DNA from: Scalesia atractyloides
Taxonomy: Eukaryota; Streptophyta; Magnoliopsida; Asterales; Asteraceae
Reading direction: 5' to 3'
Assembly: GCA_947069175.1 (NCBI GenBank)
Contig: CAMTDV010000007.1
Location: forward strand, 53,520,083 to 53,584,082
Length of the DNA: 64,000 nt
Under the pieces are notes generated by a model. That model did not search any database and was not told where the DNA came from. It saw only the letters and a list, made by a program, of their open reading frames with translations. Positions 23,342-35,389 of this stretch are shown in pieces; positions within the stretch are counted from its first letter, which is position 1, and each line of letters starts with the position of its first letter. Position numbers and translations under genes: made by a program.

Positions 23342-24182
23342 AGGTTATTGTGAGAAAATTTAAAATGTGAGTAGGATAAGAAAGAATCTAAACCATTAGA
23401 TATTTAATCTAAAGGTTGAGATCATAGTGGCAGTTCTGTAAATAATGTTAACTATTAAACTAACTAATTTTCTAGATTAAGGGTATAAAGGTAAATTTAA
23501 TATTTTTAAATTAAGAAACTAACATTAATACACATGCAAAGTTCCCCCTTCTTTTTTAAACATCAATAACTTTTTATACGTAACTCTTTTAAAAAAAATT
23601 ACACCATAATAACGAGTGTTTTTTTATCTTTAATATGAGTACCATATTTATATACTTATGTAGAGTTATTTCTGTTTTTATATATTTAGGGTGTTATTTC
23701 TGTTTTGATTCTGATTAAAGTGTTGACTGGTGTTATATTAGGGTGTTAATTCTGTTATATTCAATGTTAGGTGTTCTTTATAAGATGTGTGCCTTCAATA
23801 TAACCTCTGTGGTGTTTTTATGAGTTATTGTGTTACTTTTGTTATATTTCTGTTCTTTATAAGATGTATGCCTTCAATATACATGTTGTAGTGTTTTTAT
23901 GAGTTATGGTGTTTTTATGAGTTATATTTCTGTTCTTTATAACATATATGCCTTCAATATACATGCTATGGTGTTTTTATGAGTTAGGGTGTTATTTCAA
24001 ATTCGAAAATCCCTACAATAACTGCCAAAAATCGGTTGCATATATTCATTTCATAATTAGATTTTATTAGTTAAATTACACTTATACCCTTAAACTACTA
24101 AAATAAAAAAGGGACACATGTCACCTCCATAATCTTTCTTATCCTTCTCACACTTTTAAATTTTCTCACATGAACCTCTACC
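23338..24182. mobile_element. MITE-like element G with 47-bp inverted ends
   Basis: The left end reads GAGGTTATTGTGAGAAAATT and the right end is the complement of GAGGTTCATGTGAGAAAATT; pairing continues through GGATAAGAAAG. TA tracts flank both sides. The 845-bp interior repeats TTTTTATGAGTTA and TTCTTTATAA phrases but encodes nothing. Confidence 0.75.
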
Positions 24183-26390
24183 TATATATATATATATATA
24201 TATACATATGTATATATATTCATGCTATGTAATAAATAAGAATGATTATATATTTGGCATGTTTTATAAGCATCATCTTTTATTTTAGACAAATTAAGGT
24301 GGACTACTAATTGGACACGTGTCTTGCTGTTGTTTAATTTTCTTCATCTTAAATTAAATAATTTTTATTTTAGTTATGTTATTTAAAGCTAAAATAACTT
24401 TTAGCATTAATTTATTTGTAACAAAAGAACAACTAAACTGTCTCCTAAATAAATCAAATTACGAAAGTAGTATATATAATTTTAAATACCAATTTTTATA
24501 TTTTTATTTCATTAATTGAAATGAATACCAATATTAGTTCTTCTTTTCAAAATGATATACATATATGAAAAAGATTTGAGCTTTTTAAACACTAATATAT
24601 AGGATATATATTTTATTTATTAGGAACCATGAAACTATTTATAGTATAGGAGACAATATAGGCCACTGATATAAGAATTAAATCGTTGAGATTTAATTGG
24701 TTCACAAATAATTGAATCGCATTAAAAAAACAAGTGAAGAAACGGTAAAATAGGAAGAACTACTATTGTTGACTTTTAAACCCACTTTCCCTACAATTTT
24801 TAAACACCTATAAAATTTTATTACTGATACACACCATAAAAACAATGAGAATTTAATTCTCTTTCATTTGAATAGGCTGTTACTATAATTTTTTTTAAAA
24901 ATATTTTATTTTACAAACTACATGGTTACGTATTTTTGTACAATGTTACGTGATTTCTTGTATAATGTTACAAATTTATGTACCAGCATGTTATTACGGA
25001 ATATGCATTTTACTCTTAACAAGTATAACGTTATGTGATTTTGTAACGTTACATGATTATGTACATGTACGTAATTACATAACACTAATTGACTATGTAC
25101 CATTATGTACTTACGTAACACTATGTAATTACGTACTTACTAAATATATTTTTCTGACTTCCTGCAACATATTTTTATAGGCCATTATACTACTGACTTG
25201 AAGTACATATATCAGCTTTTTTGTAACCATCTAAAAAAATAGTGTTTTGTAGAATAACCTTTCCCTATAAATATATTAATTTAGAGCATTTTTATATTTT
25301 ACAGGTATTAAAATAAAAAGCTAGAAGGATAAATTAAATTAAAATGATTATTAGTCTTCAAATTGCAAAACCAACTGGACTTTTGTTTAGCTGGGCTGAA
25401 ACTAAAGACCTAAATGGATTAAATTTTTGTGCAGTCCGGTCATCCGTAGGAAATTAACGTGCCTGGCGCCAGCCCACTAAGGAATTTAAGTTATTTTTTT
25501 TTTAAAAGTAAACTTCAAGAAGAACACCTCCGACCCAAAAGGGCAAAAGGCCAAACAAACAAACACCTCCGGCCCAAACGGGACTAAGGAATTTAAGTGA
25601 ATCATCCGTTGGGTATGTGAGAAAACCGAAATTAAGGAAAGCTGGTAGTTTTGGGCTTTTGGCGAGTAGCAGTATTTTTCTGGGTTAACGACCGCGAAAG
25701 AAGAAAGCAACCAAAATTAATTTGCATGGCTAAACAAATTCCCGTGATAAGGACACGGGTTATGATTTGTTTTTTCTTTTTTGTTAAACTTTCATGCAAG
25801 TAATTGTATTGGGCACTTGATCAATTTATATCCGAATTTATTGTTGTTTGCTTGTAAGACGAATTATTGTTGAATTACGTGATGGTTCCATCCAATGTAG
25901 AGAGACTCAAGATGTGTAGTAGATGTCACTTTAGTAAGGTTCGTTATGATTTGTGTCTAAAGTTAGTCAATCGATTAACAGATGTTATATATAGGTACAC
26001 TGGGGTTTTAAGTGGTTGATTAACTTTTAGATTATGAAATTGTGTCTAATCATTTGGATGATCGTACTTATTAACTAGTGGATGCCGTGTGATTGTGCTT
26101 ATGTTGTACTAACCACTTGCTTCTTATGGATACGAATCATTTGATACCTTACTCGATCTAGCTATTGAGATTATTAGGCTTTTGCATGACTTGACTTCGG
26201 TCATCATTACTAAGTTCTAGCTCCAAGCGTGCATTTTAACATCGAATAAGAAATTCTTGGGTCATTCGAAAGACATTTTTGTTAAACCCTGTTGAGTGGG
26301 GACCGTAATGAAATGGTGTCTACCAAAGACCGAAGTCCAAAGTATGAAATTTTCTTAAATTAGTTGGGCATTGCCGCATTATTGTATTCA
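24183..26390. other. AT-rich non-coding stretch with TACGTA-rich patch
   Basis: No gene is supported. Between about 24914 and 25150 the words GTTACGTGATTT, TAACGTTACATG, TACGTAATTAC and TATGTAC recur, giving many TACGTA and AACGTT palindromes. Opposing frames at 24918-25121 and 24950-25180 result from this repetition. The remainder shows nothing I can name. Confidence 0.55.
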
Positions 26391-26394
26391 TGAA

Positions 26395-27040
26395 TTCTCA
26401 TGAATAGCCTCACCGTTGACAAAGTTGACCTGAAAAGATGTCAAAATTTTGGGAAAAGAAAAGGAAGATGCTTTACAATAATTAAAAAATAAGTTAACTC
26501 AAGCTCTATTGTTGGTGTTACCAAAGGGAACAGATGATCTGGTGGTATACTGTGATGCCTCATATCTTAGCATGGGATGTTTGCTAGTGAAGAGGGAAAG
26601 TGATTACTTATGCTTCCTGACAATTGAAATTCCACAAAGCTAGTTGCATGACTCATAGGTTATAAACTAGGATTTGTTGTATTGCTTTAGAGATCTAGAG
26701 ATATTACTTATTTTCTTTGAAATGTACCACCTACATGGATCATAAAATCCTTAAATATTTCTTTGATAAAAGACTTGAATTCTTTGATGTATAGCATCTG
26801 TTGGATCATAAAATCCTTAAATATTTCTTTGATAAAAGACTTGAATTCTTTGAAATATAGCATCTATTGGATCATAAAATCCTTAAAATATTTCTTCGAT
26901 AAAAGACTTGAATATGGGACGATGACGATGGTTAGAGTTGGCTAATGATTGTAAGTGTGAATTCCCCTACTACCCGGTAAAGCAAACGTGGTTATCGATT
27001 CACTCAAGCGACGAAGCATCCATCTATCCGTATTTGAATA
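26395..27040 (+). pseudogene. Gypsy RT-RNase H remnant
   Basis: Plus-strand wording includes ALLLVLPKGTDDLVVYCDAS and LSMGCLLVKRES (about 26490-26600), the RNase H start of Ty3/Gypsy elements, followed by CTTYMDHKILKYFFDKRLE (about 26720-26780), the next conserved block. Stops are frequent, and a 66-bp segment of this block is tandemly triplicated. No LTR is clearly attached, although an LTR-like sequence follows at 27308. A second Gypsy family seems likely, because the wording differs from the Tekay-like copies. Confidence 0.7.
26736..26920 (+). repeat. 66-bp tandem triplication in RNase H
   Basis: TGGATCATAAAATCCTTAAA starts copies at 26736, 26802 and 26868; the third is partial. The unit equals 22 codons, so the reading frame is kept, and a 60-codon frame spans the array. 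Copies differ at only a few bases. Confidence 0.9.
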
Positions 27041-27307
27041 TATTATAGTGGCTGTAAGTTGAGCTTTGTTTGAAAGAAATAATGCTAGTCAAAGTGAACC
27101 GTTGAAGAAGGAAAACTTAAAACATGATAGAATTATGGTTCAGTGAAAGAGCTTGACGAAAATAAGATTGTAAAAAGGATCCATTTCGGTTGAATCTCGA
27201 TTCCAAACACGTTTCATGTAAAGACGTAACATCTTGATGAATCTCGTAAATCAAGATATTCTATTCTTTTTCGGAGAAACCAAGATGTATCATTGTTATG
27301 GGTAGAT

Positions 27308-27900
27308 GTTGTGGTCCGAATCCTGGATCCCAGGTAAGTTCAGTATCCTGAATTTACTAACGATAACTAACCTACATTTCCTTTTTTGTTCTTGATTTTA
27401 TTTCGCAGGAGATAAATGACGACTAAGTCTACGCTGAAGAATCGCAAACGTGGTTAATAGAAACGTGTTGGAAGAAGTCTCTGACCGTCAAGAACAAAAA
27501 AGGCATATTCCCCTAGATTAGTCGGGATAGTTGTTATTTTTATCTTCTATAAATGAGGCAACAATGATCACAAGACACAACAACACTGTCATTTCACTAC
27601 TTCACGAACTCACTACAATACGCTGCTCTTAATCACATTCGTATTGTAACACTTCGCACGATCATTACTTGTTCTTGAGTTGTATTTTCTTTGATATTCA
27701 ATAAAAAAACAAGAGACAGAGTGACGATTGTCTCCTCCCGAGGTTTATGTCGGAGATCCCCCAGGATCAAGGGCTTCCCTCGTAACCTACTTGTGTCGTT
27801 TTACTGCTTTTGAAAACTTTATTCATTACAATCACACTACCTCACTCATTATTTTGATTAAAAGTTATCCCGGTATGAAACATGAAATTTATAAAAATGC
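27308..27900 (+). repeat. LTR-like sequence with TATA box
   Basis: It begins TGTTGTGGTCCG, has TCTATAAATGAG near 27550, an AATAAA at about 27701, and then a non-coding stretch that ends around TGCTTTTGAAAAC or later. This is the order of U3, TATA, R and U5 in an LTR, and it follows the Gypsy remnant at 26395-27040. There is no second copy in the window and no clear terminal CA, so the limits are estimates. Confidence 0.35.
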
Positions 27901-28894
27901 TAAAAAAGGTGTTTAATGTATTTATAAGCGAAAGACGAGCATCTAAAGCCTTATGAAAAGAAACAACTGCTTAAAATTCTAATGTGGAAATGAGAAAATA
28001 TTACAATGGATCTGATGACGAAACTACCCATAACGATAAAATTCACAATTTCATTTTAATGTGTGCTTACTTAGACTATGGGATGGAAACAACCTTCTGT
28101 ATTGTTTATAAGGTGCATTCGAATGGATCTTTGGAACTTTAGCGGAATTATTTGTCAATGAACTCCATGTATCAAATAAATGTAGATAATTTGTTTGGCT
28201 GAGAGCATAACTAAAGCTTAATCAATATGTTCATCGCTTTAGAAATGGTTTATCATAATTATCTTAATCTTTAATTTAACAGAAACAAGAAACAGTGACA
28301 AATTAAAGATTGAAGTTCTATTTTAAGGTGAAACAGAAACAAGAAATATATCTATATCACCTTAAAATAGAACTCTTTTAACGGCTTAATTTTAAGACCG
28401 GGGACATTTTTTTGGTATTTATGACATACTTTTGCTATTTTGATATTTATTACATAATTTTGTTATTCATAAATAAATTATTACTAATTATTATTTTTAA
28501 GGCTTTTAAGTAATTTAGAACCAAACTAAAACCGAAACAATTGGTGAATAAACGAAAAACGAGTATAAAGTTGTAAATTGTCAACTTCGTCGTAACGCGC
28601 GGGTTATCCGGTAGTTTATTTGAAACATGTTTGATCTACTAACCAATTAACAACCTGTCATGCACTTTTGACATGCTTCGATAAATGGATTATGTTGTTC
28701 ATGTTTGGGTTACATCATTATAAGTGTTTCTTAATTAAAGCTAATATCTATGATACGAATAATTATGAGTAGTTTTTTAAAATCTTCACTTAACCTTTTA
28801 ACCCAACACAAAATTGACACCCCTATGTAAAACCATATAACGTGTTAGATTGTAATAATATGATTAGTGTGTGTATATATATACACATATATAT
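27901..28894. other. AT-rich spacer, nothing recognised
   Basis: No gene or element is supported. The word CGTAACGCGCGGGTT near 28593 resembles the GC-rich hairpin found in Helitron ends, but no end motif follows. Confidence 0.5.
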
Positions 28895-29655
28895 AGGGTA
28901 AGGTTTTAAAATGGACACCATGTTAAGAGTGAACTGTGTGAACTAATTTGAGTCATTGGATTATACCATCTAGAGATTTTAAACAATGGCAAGATTATAA
29001 TTATAATGTTGTAACTTCCCTTTAAATTAATTGACAGAAGGGTATTTGCGTCTTTTGTAAATTGCATTTATTAAACAATATAATCAAAATTCCTAAAATC
29101 TTGCTAGTTTCGGTTATATAAGATACACAGTTGTTAGTGTATACACATGTCTACAGTCTCAATAGTATTAGTTTATACAAGATACACAGATGTTAGTTTA
29201 TACACATGTGTACAATCTCGCTAACTATCAATTTATACAAGATACACACCTGTTAGTTTATACACATATGTACTTGAATAATACACGTGTATAAATCTGG
29301 TTTATACCGACTTATGGGAACAAGATGTAATTATACATAAGTGTATAAGTCTTGTATATACTGACCTGTATATACATATGTAAAAAACATAATTTAATTA
29401 GGTTTAATATTTAATTTTAAAAAGAACATAAGAGTTTATTTAAAAATAAAACATTAGCTCTTTAATCTCTTATAATCAAAATAATAGAAAAATAATTAAA
29501 AATGTGAGAGAGGAGAGAGAGAGAGAGAAGAGATGAGAAAATTAAAGGATTTTAATTAAAAGTATTTGGCTAATATCAATCTTACCATTTTAATCTAAAA
29601 AATGATCAAAGACCAAAATTAGTTCACTCTTAATAAGTTGTTCACAAATGATCTT
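28895..29655. mobile_element. MITE-like element E, long copy
   Basis: The left end (AGGGTAAGGTTTTAAAATGG, then AGAGTGAACTGTGTGAACTAA) and the right end (TTAGTTCACTCTTAATAAG) are inverted matches, and (TA)n lies on both sides. The interior between 29130 and 29390 repeats ACACATGTGTA-like words. A short relative is at 43956-44070. Non-coding. Confidence 0.65.
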
Positions 29656-29689
29656 AATATATATATATATATATATATATATTAGATTT

Positions 29690-32600
29690 ATTTTTTGAAT
29701 TTTTTTAATATTTGATTATGAAAAAAGTGACACATGATTAACTTAGTTCTTGAATTAGGTCTTACATACATGCTTTTAAGTTGAAGTTCTTTCATGTTGT
29801 AACATGTACTTGAGCTTACACTACAAACCGTCCCTCAAAACATAAGTATGACACGTTTGCCCCTTCGAAAGGGAGATGAGTAACCTCCCCGTAAACTGTT
29901 ATCCCCTCATGGTCCATCTTCTTGATTTGCAAAGTAGGGGTGTGTACAATTCAATTCGATTATTGGCATTAATCAAAATCGTAACTGAAGTTATCGGTTA
30001 GTTTGCCGATTTTCGGTTCGGTAAATAACCAAATCAAACAAGTGCCTAATTTTTTTTACTTAGAGATACATATAATGTAGGTATAAATACATGAAATAGA
30101 TGTATAAATACATAAAATGGAGGTTTAAATAAATAAAATTGATGTATAAATACATGAAATAGATGTATAAATAAATGAAATAAAATTATAAAGCATGAAA
30201 TACATGAAATGAATGTATAAAAGTTAGAAATATATGAAAATATAAATGGTTCGGTTTAGTTAGGTTAATTTCGGTTATCCAATGGAACAAAAAATAAATA
30301 ATAGCCAACTTTCAAGTTAATTTCGATTGGATTTCAGCTAACGATTCAATCATTACTCACACCCTAATGCAAAGACATGGTCCATCAAAGTCGATGACAA
30401 CTAATATTATCCGCCATAATCGTTGGATTTAGGCATACCACACGTGAAACGGAACCACAACCACATTTGGCTACATCATAGCTTTAATAACAACTATAGG
30501 GAAATTTCAAGGTGAACCTTGAGATTTCATCGTCTAACAGTTAACAGACTTCGTATCCACATGTTTATAAGTTTGAATCGAGACTTACCATGGTACGTTG
30601 GTAAACGTGATTTTACAAACAACAATAATAAAAAAGTGACTTTTAGGGGTTGCATTCATAAATTAATCGATACAACTTTTAGAACCTACTTATGGACTAC
30701 AAGAACTGCATAAAGCAAATATATGTGGTAGTATTGATGATTAAGTGAGATAGTGGGTAACTTATTCCGAACTTTTCGCTTAGTAGTGTTATATATGTAG
30801 TTTTCGTTTAGAAATATTTGGGTATATACATTTTCGACCCCCGTCGGAAATCTCAAACTTCACCACTGGATGAAAGAGTGACGTTATATAATGAAATATA
30901 TAATAAAGGCCTAAACCTAACGCTAATAGACTAAAAACTAATCTAAACCATAAAACTAGTTTTTTAAGTGGGCCTATGTTAGTGTTTGTATGGTATACCC
31001 TATTAAACTTTTTTTTTGCATATACATATCAGGTTTTATAGTTTTTTAAAATAACGTGTCCTTCAAAATATCGGGCCTTGGCTGGTGGTCCTCCACGCCC
31101 ACTCTTAGGGCCGCCCCTATCGTTATTCGACATTGATTGCCATGTCAACGCACGTCAGAAAAGTGGAGTGATACAAAAAAAGGAGGAGTGAAAGTGACGT
31201 GGTCAATTGCGTCTTTATTAGAAAATAAAAATAAAAAGAGAAAAGTGTCTGGATAGTCTATGTGGTTTGCCCAAATTTCATCTATAGTCAATACACTTCT
31301 AAAATTACAACTATAGTCTCCAACTTTTACAAATTCGTTCTCGAATAATCCGTAGCGTTATGGGGTTAGTTTTTAGTGTTAAGTAGGTGTGAAATTACTA
31401 ACAGGCCCCTACTAATAAAAGAATTAATAAAATATTATTATTTATCTATATATTACACTAAATAATAAAAACCTGTGAAGCCACTTTTACACACCCCTCT
31501 CCCCCTCTCTCCTTTTCCCTTTTCTCTTTTCTTTCTCTCACTCCTTACAGACCTTCACCTGCACACCACAATAAACCCTCCACACCTCCACCACTAACAC
31601 CATAAAAACGTCCATGCCACCTCCTCCACTAACCACTGTCGCCACCTCTACCATCACTCCACCGCCTGCCACCTCCTCCACTCTTTTCCAAATAAAAAAC
31701 TTAAACAAGAACTAATCAAAACCACCAATATCCACCAACCAGCCTTCACATCCCCAAACTTTAAGCGCCCCACGTCGGTGGAGAATCCCCCGTCCATATC
31801 ACCACGCCATGTCCGGGTGGTGTTCCAACTTTTTCACGCCCACTTTTTAAGGCATGTCAAAAGCGTAAAATACTCAAGAAGCGTAAGAAGCAACATGGAC
31901 GTTACGTTCACAAGGGGCTGGGTAAACGCTCTGATGGAACCTAAAATTCAGATTGAGATAACAAATAAGACTGCTGTTAAATTTTTGACACACCGTGGAC
32001 ATTGTCCTGACACGCCCTTAAAATAAGGATTGGCTAAATGTACCCCATTTTTACTTTGCGTATATCCTTTCTAAAAATATCATTATAAAACTTGTCATGT
32101 TTCATCCCTTTATAATCATAATATTTAAAATCTTTATTTCTTCCAAAAGGTTAAGAAACGTTTTCTGTACAAAAAATTAATAAGGTTTTTTAATAATCTT
32201 TTTCTTTTCATAAGAATTATTTAAAATAAATCTTGGTTTAAAGACACTTTTTAACAAGTATTTTATTATATTTTCATTTATAAACTAGCTTTACGAATTA
32301 CATAATAACGTCTTTTATGAAAAAAAGATAAACTTATTTTTTGAAAAAGAAACGTTGATTTTATGTATTTAACCCCAAAACCTCACTTTTATTCTTCTAT
32401 TTTATATTTTAGTTTTCTTACCTTTTTTATCTTAATATTATTATTATATTTTAAATGTTTCTACAAAATGATTAATAGTCTTATATATTAAAAATACAAA
32501 TAGTTTTTCTTTTTTTTTTAGAAAAGCATTCACAACCCTAACTTATACTAATTTATTAAACATTAACATTATGTGTCAATGAATAAATAAATAAATAAAT

Positions 32601-33400
32601 AAATAGGTAGTATAATAATTTTATTAAACTAAAAGTTCAATAAGTGTCTTAGATTCGAAACTAAAACGAACACATCTCTGGAGCAAAACAAATTTAATTA
32701 AATTGACTTACTTCAATCTTAAACATTTGTTTTTTTAATAACAAAACGCTTTTTTTTAAATTAAAAGAACGTCTAAAAATTTAAAACTTGTAATAACAAA
32801 AATAAGATAACAAAAAGACAAGAAAAGATATCATAAAAACAAAAAGGTTTAAATAGTATTAATCTAAAAGTTTAGTGAGAGGGTGCGTTTAGTAAAAACT
32901 GACATGTATTTAGCATCACCCTAAAATCATCATTTATGCATAGACACCTGCTTTGAATTTTTTTTTTTCTAATAAAAAGAAAGATGACACAAAACTGTGA
33001 GAGTTCAAATACATATAAAATATCATAGCAGACATCAACTTGAAAACCAAAACATATAGTTTGGTTTTGCCCCAAATTGATAAAACAAAAATTCCAAATA
33101 AGATTGAACAATCAGTTATACATGTTCAAGTAGTAGATACTTCTGAAGATCGAACATAATGAATTGGAAATAAACGACCTATGTCAAATGACATTCAACC
33201 ATATGATTATAAAAAAAGTCAGCCATAATTTCCAAAATAAATAAGACACATCAAATGACGTTAATACATTTTGATTACACTCTTGGTACCAAAAACAATG
33301 TACTGAGTCGTATAGGAATGCCGAAAATAGATTAAACCAAACCGACACTCGATGCATTTCTGCTAGCATTTTCACACCATAAGTTGTAGCTTGCTGGAGT
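29690..33400. other. long AT-rich stretch without a supported gene
   Basis: Contents I can name: a degenerate repeat of ACATGAAATAGATGTATAAAT at about 30070-30230, a C-rich, serine/proline-like low-complexity patch at 31490-31770, and a (AAAT)n run near 32582-32605. Frames of 64-82 codons occur (30519-30713, 31778-32026, 32872-33111, 33184-33375) but show no family motif, and they are of the length expected by chance. Confidence 0.55.
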
Positions 33401-33469
33401 TTAGGTATCTATTGTCTTCTTCGACATAAATAGACCTTTTAGTACCCATTGAGGATCAACCAAGAACAA

Positions 33470-33869
33470 TGTCTCCAAATGGGCGGAAAGCAAAACCAAT
33501 TTCAACCACTCAATTTCACCAAACTGGTCCAAAGATATTAGATTGCTTCAAATGTCAAAGTACTTCATGGACAAATTGGGAACACCCTCAATTTTCGTGT
33601 TAGTTTTCGTACATCAAACAATTTCTTATCACATGGGTAGGGCATGAGACATAGTGTCACACATATAAGTTTTACATGTGAAAGTAAGTTCTTATGAAAC
33701 GAATGTACGGATCAGAAACGCTCTCAAGAATTAATACATTCGTGTAAAAAGGACAATAGTTATGACTTTTATGATCAAATTGGGCTAATGGATAAAGATG
33801 GTGTTTCATGATGGATTTTCCATTTGCCTAACACACACTTAACTAACCACATGTTCTTGATAGGAGACA
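33470..33869. promoter_or_regulatory. auxin-response-type hexamers upstream of SAUR
   Basis: TGTCTC occurs at 33470-33475 and its complement GAGACA at 33646-33651 and 33864-33869. These are the sites bound by auxin response factors, and SAUR genes are typical early auxin-induced genes. The hexamers are short and could be chance; the closest lies about 60 bp before the TATA box, a plausible place. Confidence 0.4.
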
Positions 33870-33924
33870 TTCCTGACATCCGTGAAAGCCACCATAAACT
33901 CAGGCCACGTAACAAGAAGCTACA

Positions 33925-33934
33925 CTATAAATAC
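33925..33934 (+). promoter_or_regulatory. TATA box of the SAUR gene
   Basis: CTATAAATAC lies 66 bp before the ATG, which would leave a 5' leader of about 40 bases. A CCACGT core (33905-33910) stands about 15 bp upstream. Confidence 0.7.
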
Positions 33935-33999
33935 GGGTCAGCTTTCTTGCTACATTTTCATTACCAATCTAGACAACATCCATAAATAATCGACTGATC

Positions 34000-34287
34000 A
34001 TGATGACGGCTAGGAAGCTTGTGAAAATGGCTAAAAAATGGCCTAAAGAGTGTTCAAAAAGTTGTAACAAAAGAATGGCAAATAAGGGTCATTTCGTTGT
34101 TTACACAACTGACAAGAACCGTTTTGTGATCCCATTACGTTATTTAAATACTAGTGCGTTCAGGGAGCTTTTGAGGATGTCTGAGGATGAGTTCGGTCTT
34201 CCAACGGATGGTCCTATCACGCTACCTTGTGACTCATCACATATGAGTTACTTGATCAATATGGTTGAGCAAGGATTAACTTATTAG
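34000..34287 (+). CDS. SAUR-like auxin-responsive protein
   Basis: A single-exon frame of 95 residues. The N-terminus MMTARKLVKMAKKW is the usual SAUR opening, and the conserved SAUR domain follows: KGHFVVYTTDKNRFVIPLRY (about residues 31-50), LNTSAFRELLRMSEDEFGL (about 51-69) and GPITLPCD (about 72-79). SAUR proteins are small plant factors that, in the studied members, inhibit PP2C.D phosphatases and so promote plasma-membrane H+-ATPase activity and cell expansion; this is known of the family and not tested here. The length is normal, although the tail after the domain is short. A second ATG is next to the first, and the first is taken. TATA box and auxin-type hexamers stand upstream. It lies inside the inferred 35-kb inversion and is the only intact host gene seen. 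Confidence 0.93.
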   Translation: MMTARKLVKMAKKWPKECSKSCNKRMANKGHFVVYTTDKNRFVIPLRYLNTSAFRELLRMSEDEFGLPTDGPITLPCDSSHMSYLINMVEQGLTY

Positions 34288-34728
34288 TTGTGGCAGGCCT
34301 TAATAGTAAATGTTGTCCTTAGATCATGGTATAATTAGTGGATAACTAGTTTGTTGTTTTAAGGAATACCTTTTTTGTTGATTGTATGTTAGATTGTATG
34401 GCACTTTTTTTAGGAATTTAAAAGCCGAGCTTTTTATTTTTGATGGTAAAAGAACAATGTATAAAAAATTCTGTAGCTTTTCTATAATTTTTATTGTTCG
34501 TTCCTATATACTTGTTTAACTATATTACACTGTTAGGTTTTGTCTTCACACTCTAATAGTGGTGAGTTGGAGACGATAAGGAAGATGAGACTACTCATCA
34601 GTTTTCCTTTATAATAAACAAACTATTTTTGAACAAATACTTGATAGCAAGGAACATGCTCCATAAATACCATTTATATTTATATATCCAATAATTTTCA
34701 ACGTTTTGTTGCACTAGTGATTTAGTGA
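34288..34728 (+). other. 3' flank of the SAUR gene
   Basis: T-rich sequence with possible polyadenylation words (AATGTATAAA near 34455). No other feature. Confidence 0.5.
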
Positions 34729-35030
34729 TTGTACATTAAGCTTCGTAGATATGCTGGTGCATCTCATGGTTGGATCAATTGATTTATGATTTGTACCCAA
34801 GGTGGGTTAAAAATAACACCTTATTAGAGATTGTACATTAAGCTTTAATGATGTGTTGGTGTATATCATGGTTGTATCCATTGATTTATGGTTTGTACCC
34901 AAGGTGGGTTAAAAACCACACCACATTAGAGATTGTACATAAAGCTTTGTAGATGTGTTGTGTATCTTATGCTTGTACCCATTGATTTATGGTTTGTACC
35001 AAAGGTGGATTAAAAACCACACCATAATGG
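34729..35030. repeat. 102-bp tandem repeat, three copies
   Basis: Units start TTGTACATTAAGCT at 34729 and 34831 and TTGTACATAAAGCT at 34933. Each contains ATTGATTTATGGTTTGTACC or a variant. The sequence just after 35030 starts a further unit and stops. Confidence 0.85.
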
Positions 35031-35389
35031 TTGTACCTTTGCTATATTTGTTGTTCCATTTTTTATTTGTTATTTTTTAGGCTTTTACAACTTTTATAAT
35101 CTAACCCAAAAACTTTTTCACTTTTAACTTTGATAACTTATACTCTACATCTTTTACACATCTTTTGTTTTATGTTTGGTCTAAGTTTTGTTTTTCAATA
35201 TACTGCAACGTTCGTGTGCGGTTCAACATTTTACATCTATCTTCCCCGTTTAACTAACCCATCACAATATGCAGATCCTAGATCGACTTAGTTATTGTTT
35301 TCTTTGTTTTATGTTTCGTGTGCGTGGTTCGACGTTTTTACGTCTACTTTTCGATGTTATGACATTTGTGCTACTTGGCACAATTCTAC

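Noticed and set aside
27331..27409. A textbook intron (GTAAGTT donor, TACTAAC-like branch site, TTTCGCAG acceptor)
   Set aside because: The flanking sequence gives no protein of useful length and the stretch lies in an LTR-like region; probably chance or a spliced leader of the element.
28593..28620. GC-rich word CGTAACGCGCGGGTT as a Helitron 3' hairpin
   Set aside because: No CTRR end follows within the usual distance and no second copy is adjacent.
31778..32026. 82-codon plus-strand frame starting MENPPSISPRHVRV
   Set aside because: No family motif, low-complexity C-rich flank, and length within chance expectation.
33400..33610. Minus-strand text with LVLLSAHLETLFLVDP, resembling an F-box/LRR or FBD protein piece
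   Set aside because: Only about 60 residues with stops on both sides and no F-box seen; too weak to call a gene fragment.
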